From Bicyclus anynana (Eukaryota; Arthropoda; Insecta; Lepidoptera; Nymphalidae): a stretch of 64,000 bases of DNA. The notes beneath the pieces are model-generated. The model searched no databases and had not been told where the DNA came from. It worked only from the letters and a program-made list of their open reading frames with translations. The stretch is from the NCBI RefSeq assembly GCF_947172395.1, contig NC_069087.1:18792889-18856888 (forward strand). Direction: 5' to 3'. This document shows, in pieces, positions 63,574 to 64,000 of this stretch. The position numbers were made by a program, and so were the translations under genes. Positions within the stretch are counted from its first letter, which is position 1. Every line of letters starts with the position of its first letter.

Positions 63574-64000
63574 TAGGTAGGTTAGGTAGGTTAGTTAGGT
63601 AGGTCCAATTTCGAGAAAGAGGTGAACCGTCGAATCCAACTCGGCTGAACTGCATTCGGGAAGCTTCGCGACATCTTTTCGTCCGAAATTCCTCAGTGCC
63701 TGAAGACAAAAGTCTTCGAACAGTGCGTGTTGCCAGTGATGACCTATGGTTCCGAAACTTGGTCGCTAACTATGGGCCTCATAAGCAGGCTCAAAGTCAC
63801 ACAGCGGGCGATGGAACGAGCTATGTTAGGAGTATCTCTGCGTGATCGAATCAGAAATGAGGAGATCCGCAGAAGAACCAAAGTCACCGACATAGCTCAA
63901 CGAGTTGCGAAGCTGAAGTGGCAATGGGCGGGGCACATAGTTCGAAGAGCCGATGGACGTTGGGGTCCCAAAGTGCGGGAATGGCGACCCCGCACTAGTA
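63574..64000 (+). pseudogene. RTE-class LINE, 5'-truncated, runs off window
   Basis: It begins with a ttaggtaggttaggtaggtt-like stretch (63574-63603) that replaces the normal junction. It continues from 'GRSNFEKEVNRRIQLG' to 'GPKVREWRPRT' at the window edge. Nucleotide identity to the copy at 42790 is high. The codon for Trp in 'QLGWAA' is a stop (ggctga, about 63642-63647). The 3' end lies outside the window. Confidence 0.85.

Noticed and set aside
63574..63605. True telomeric (TTAGG)n repeat
   Set aside because: The pattern is an irregular mix of taggt/ttagg words, under 35 bp long, fused to an RTE body.

Overview
This window looks like non-coding, transposon-rich nuclear DNA from an insect, most likely a butterfly or moth (Lepidoptera). 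The evidence is AT-rich sequence with no open reading frame of host type, tRNA-derived SINEs, 3' ends of RTE-class LINEs with (GAT)n tails, small Helitron-like elements with TC...CTAG termini, and many short inverted-repeat elements. The Lepidoptera call rests on remembered family resemblance, because no database search was possible. I see no bacterial-style genes, rRNA, canonical tRNA gene or CRISPR array.

The only long reading frames belong to retrotransposons. A 5'-truncated RTE LINE (42790-43517, + strand) keeps an open C-terminal ORF and has an 11-bp target-site duplication (TSD). A 5'-truncated Jockey-superfamily LINE (44969-46436, - strand) keeps an open reverse-transcriptase ORF of over 410 codons, a poly(A) tail and a 9-bp TSD. 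Decayed RTE pieces lie at 3.0, 11.0, 15.1, 28.1, 36.9, 54.4, 55.1, 60.9 and 63.6 kb. A decayed Jockey 3' end lies at 62.1-62.6 kb.

Layout: 0-11 kb is mostly anonymous AT-rich DNA with a few Helitron-like remnants, two inverted-repeat elements and decayed RTE pieces. 11-20 kb holds RTE pieces, Helitron-like copies (one intact, 18306-18503), small tandem repeats and a GC-rich patch at 14.5-14.9 kb. 19-34 kb is dense in SINEs and has two copies of an unusual hairpin element (20.1 and 32.3 kb). 34.67-35.66 kb is a minisatellite with higher-order structure. 36-42 kb holds a SINE, the most symmetrical hairpin copy (37965-38310) and a GC-rich inverted-repeat candidate near 41 kb. 42-47 kb has the two youngest LINEs. 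47-64 kb is sparse, with scattered SINE, Helitron and LINE remnants and RTE sequence running off the right edge.

No host gene can be called, so the window is probably intergenic or inside a very long intron. Three places have a TATA-plus-initiator arrangement (14.59, 24.45 and 26.11 kb), but no exon can be attached to them. The best candidates for something undescribed are the three-copy hairpin element, which has 12-13 bp TSDs and arms that vary in concert, and the higher-order minisatellite.
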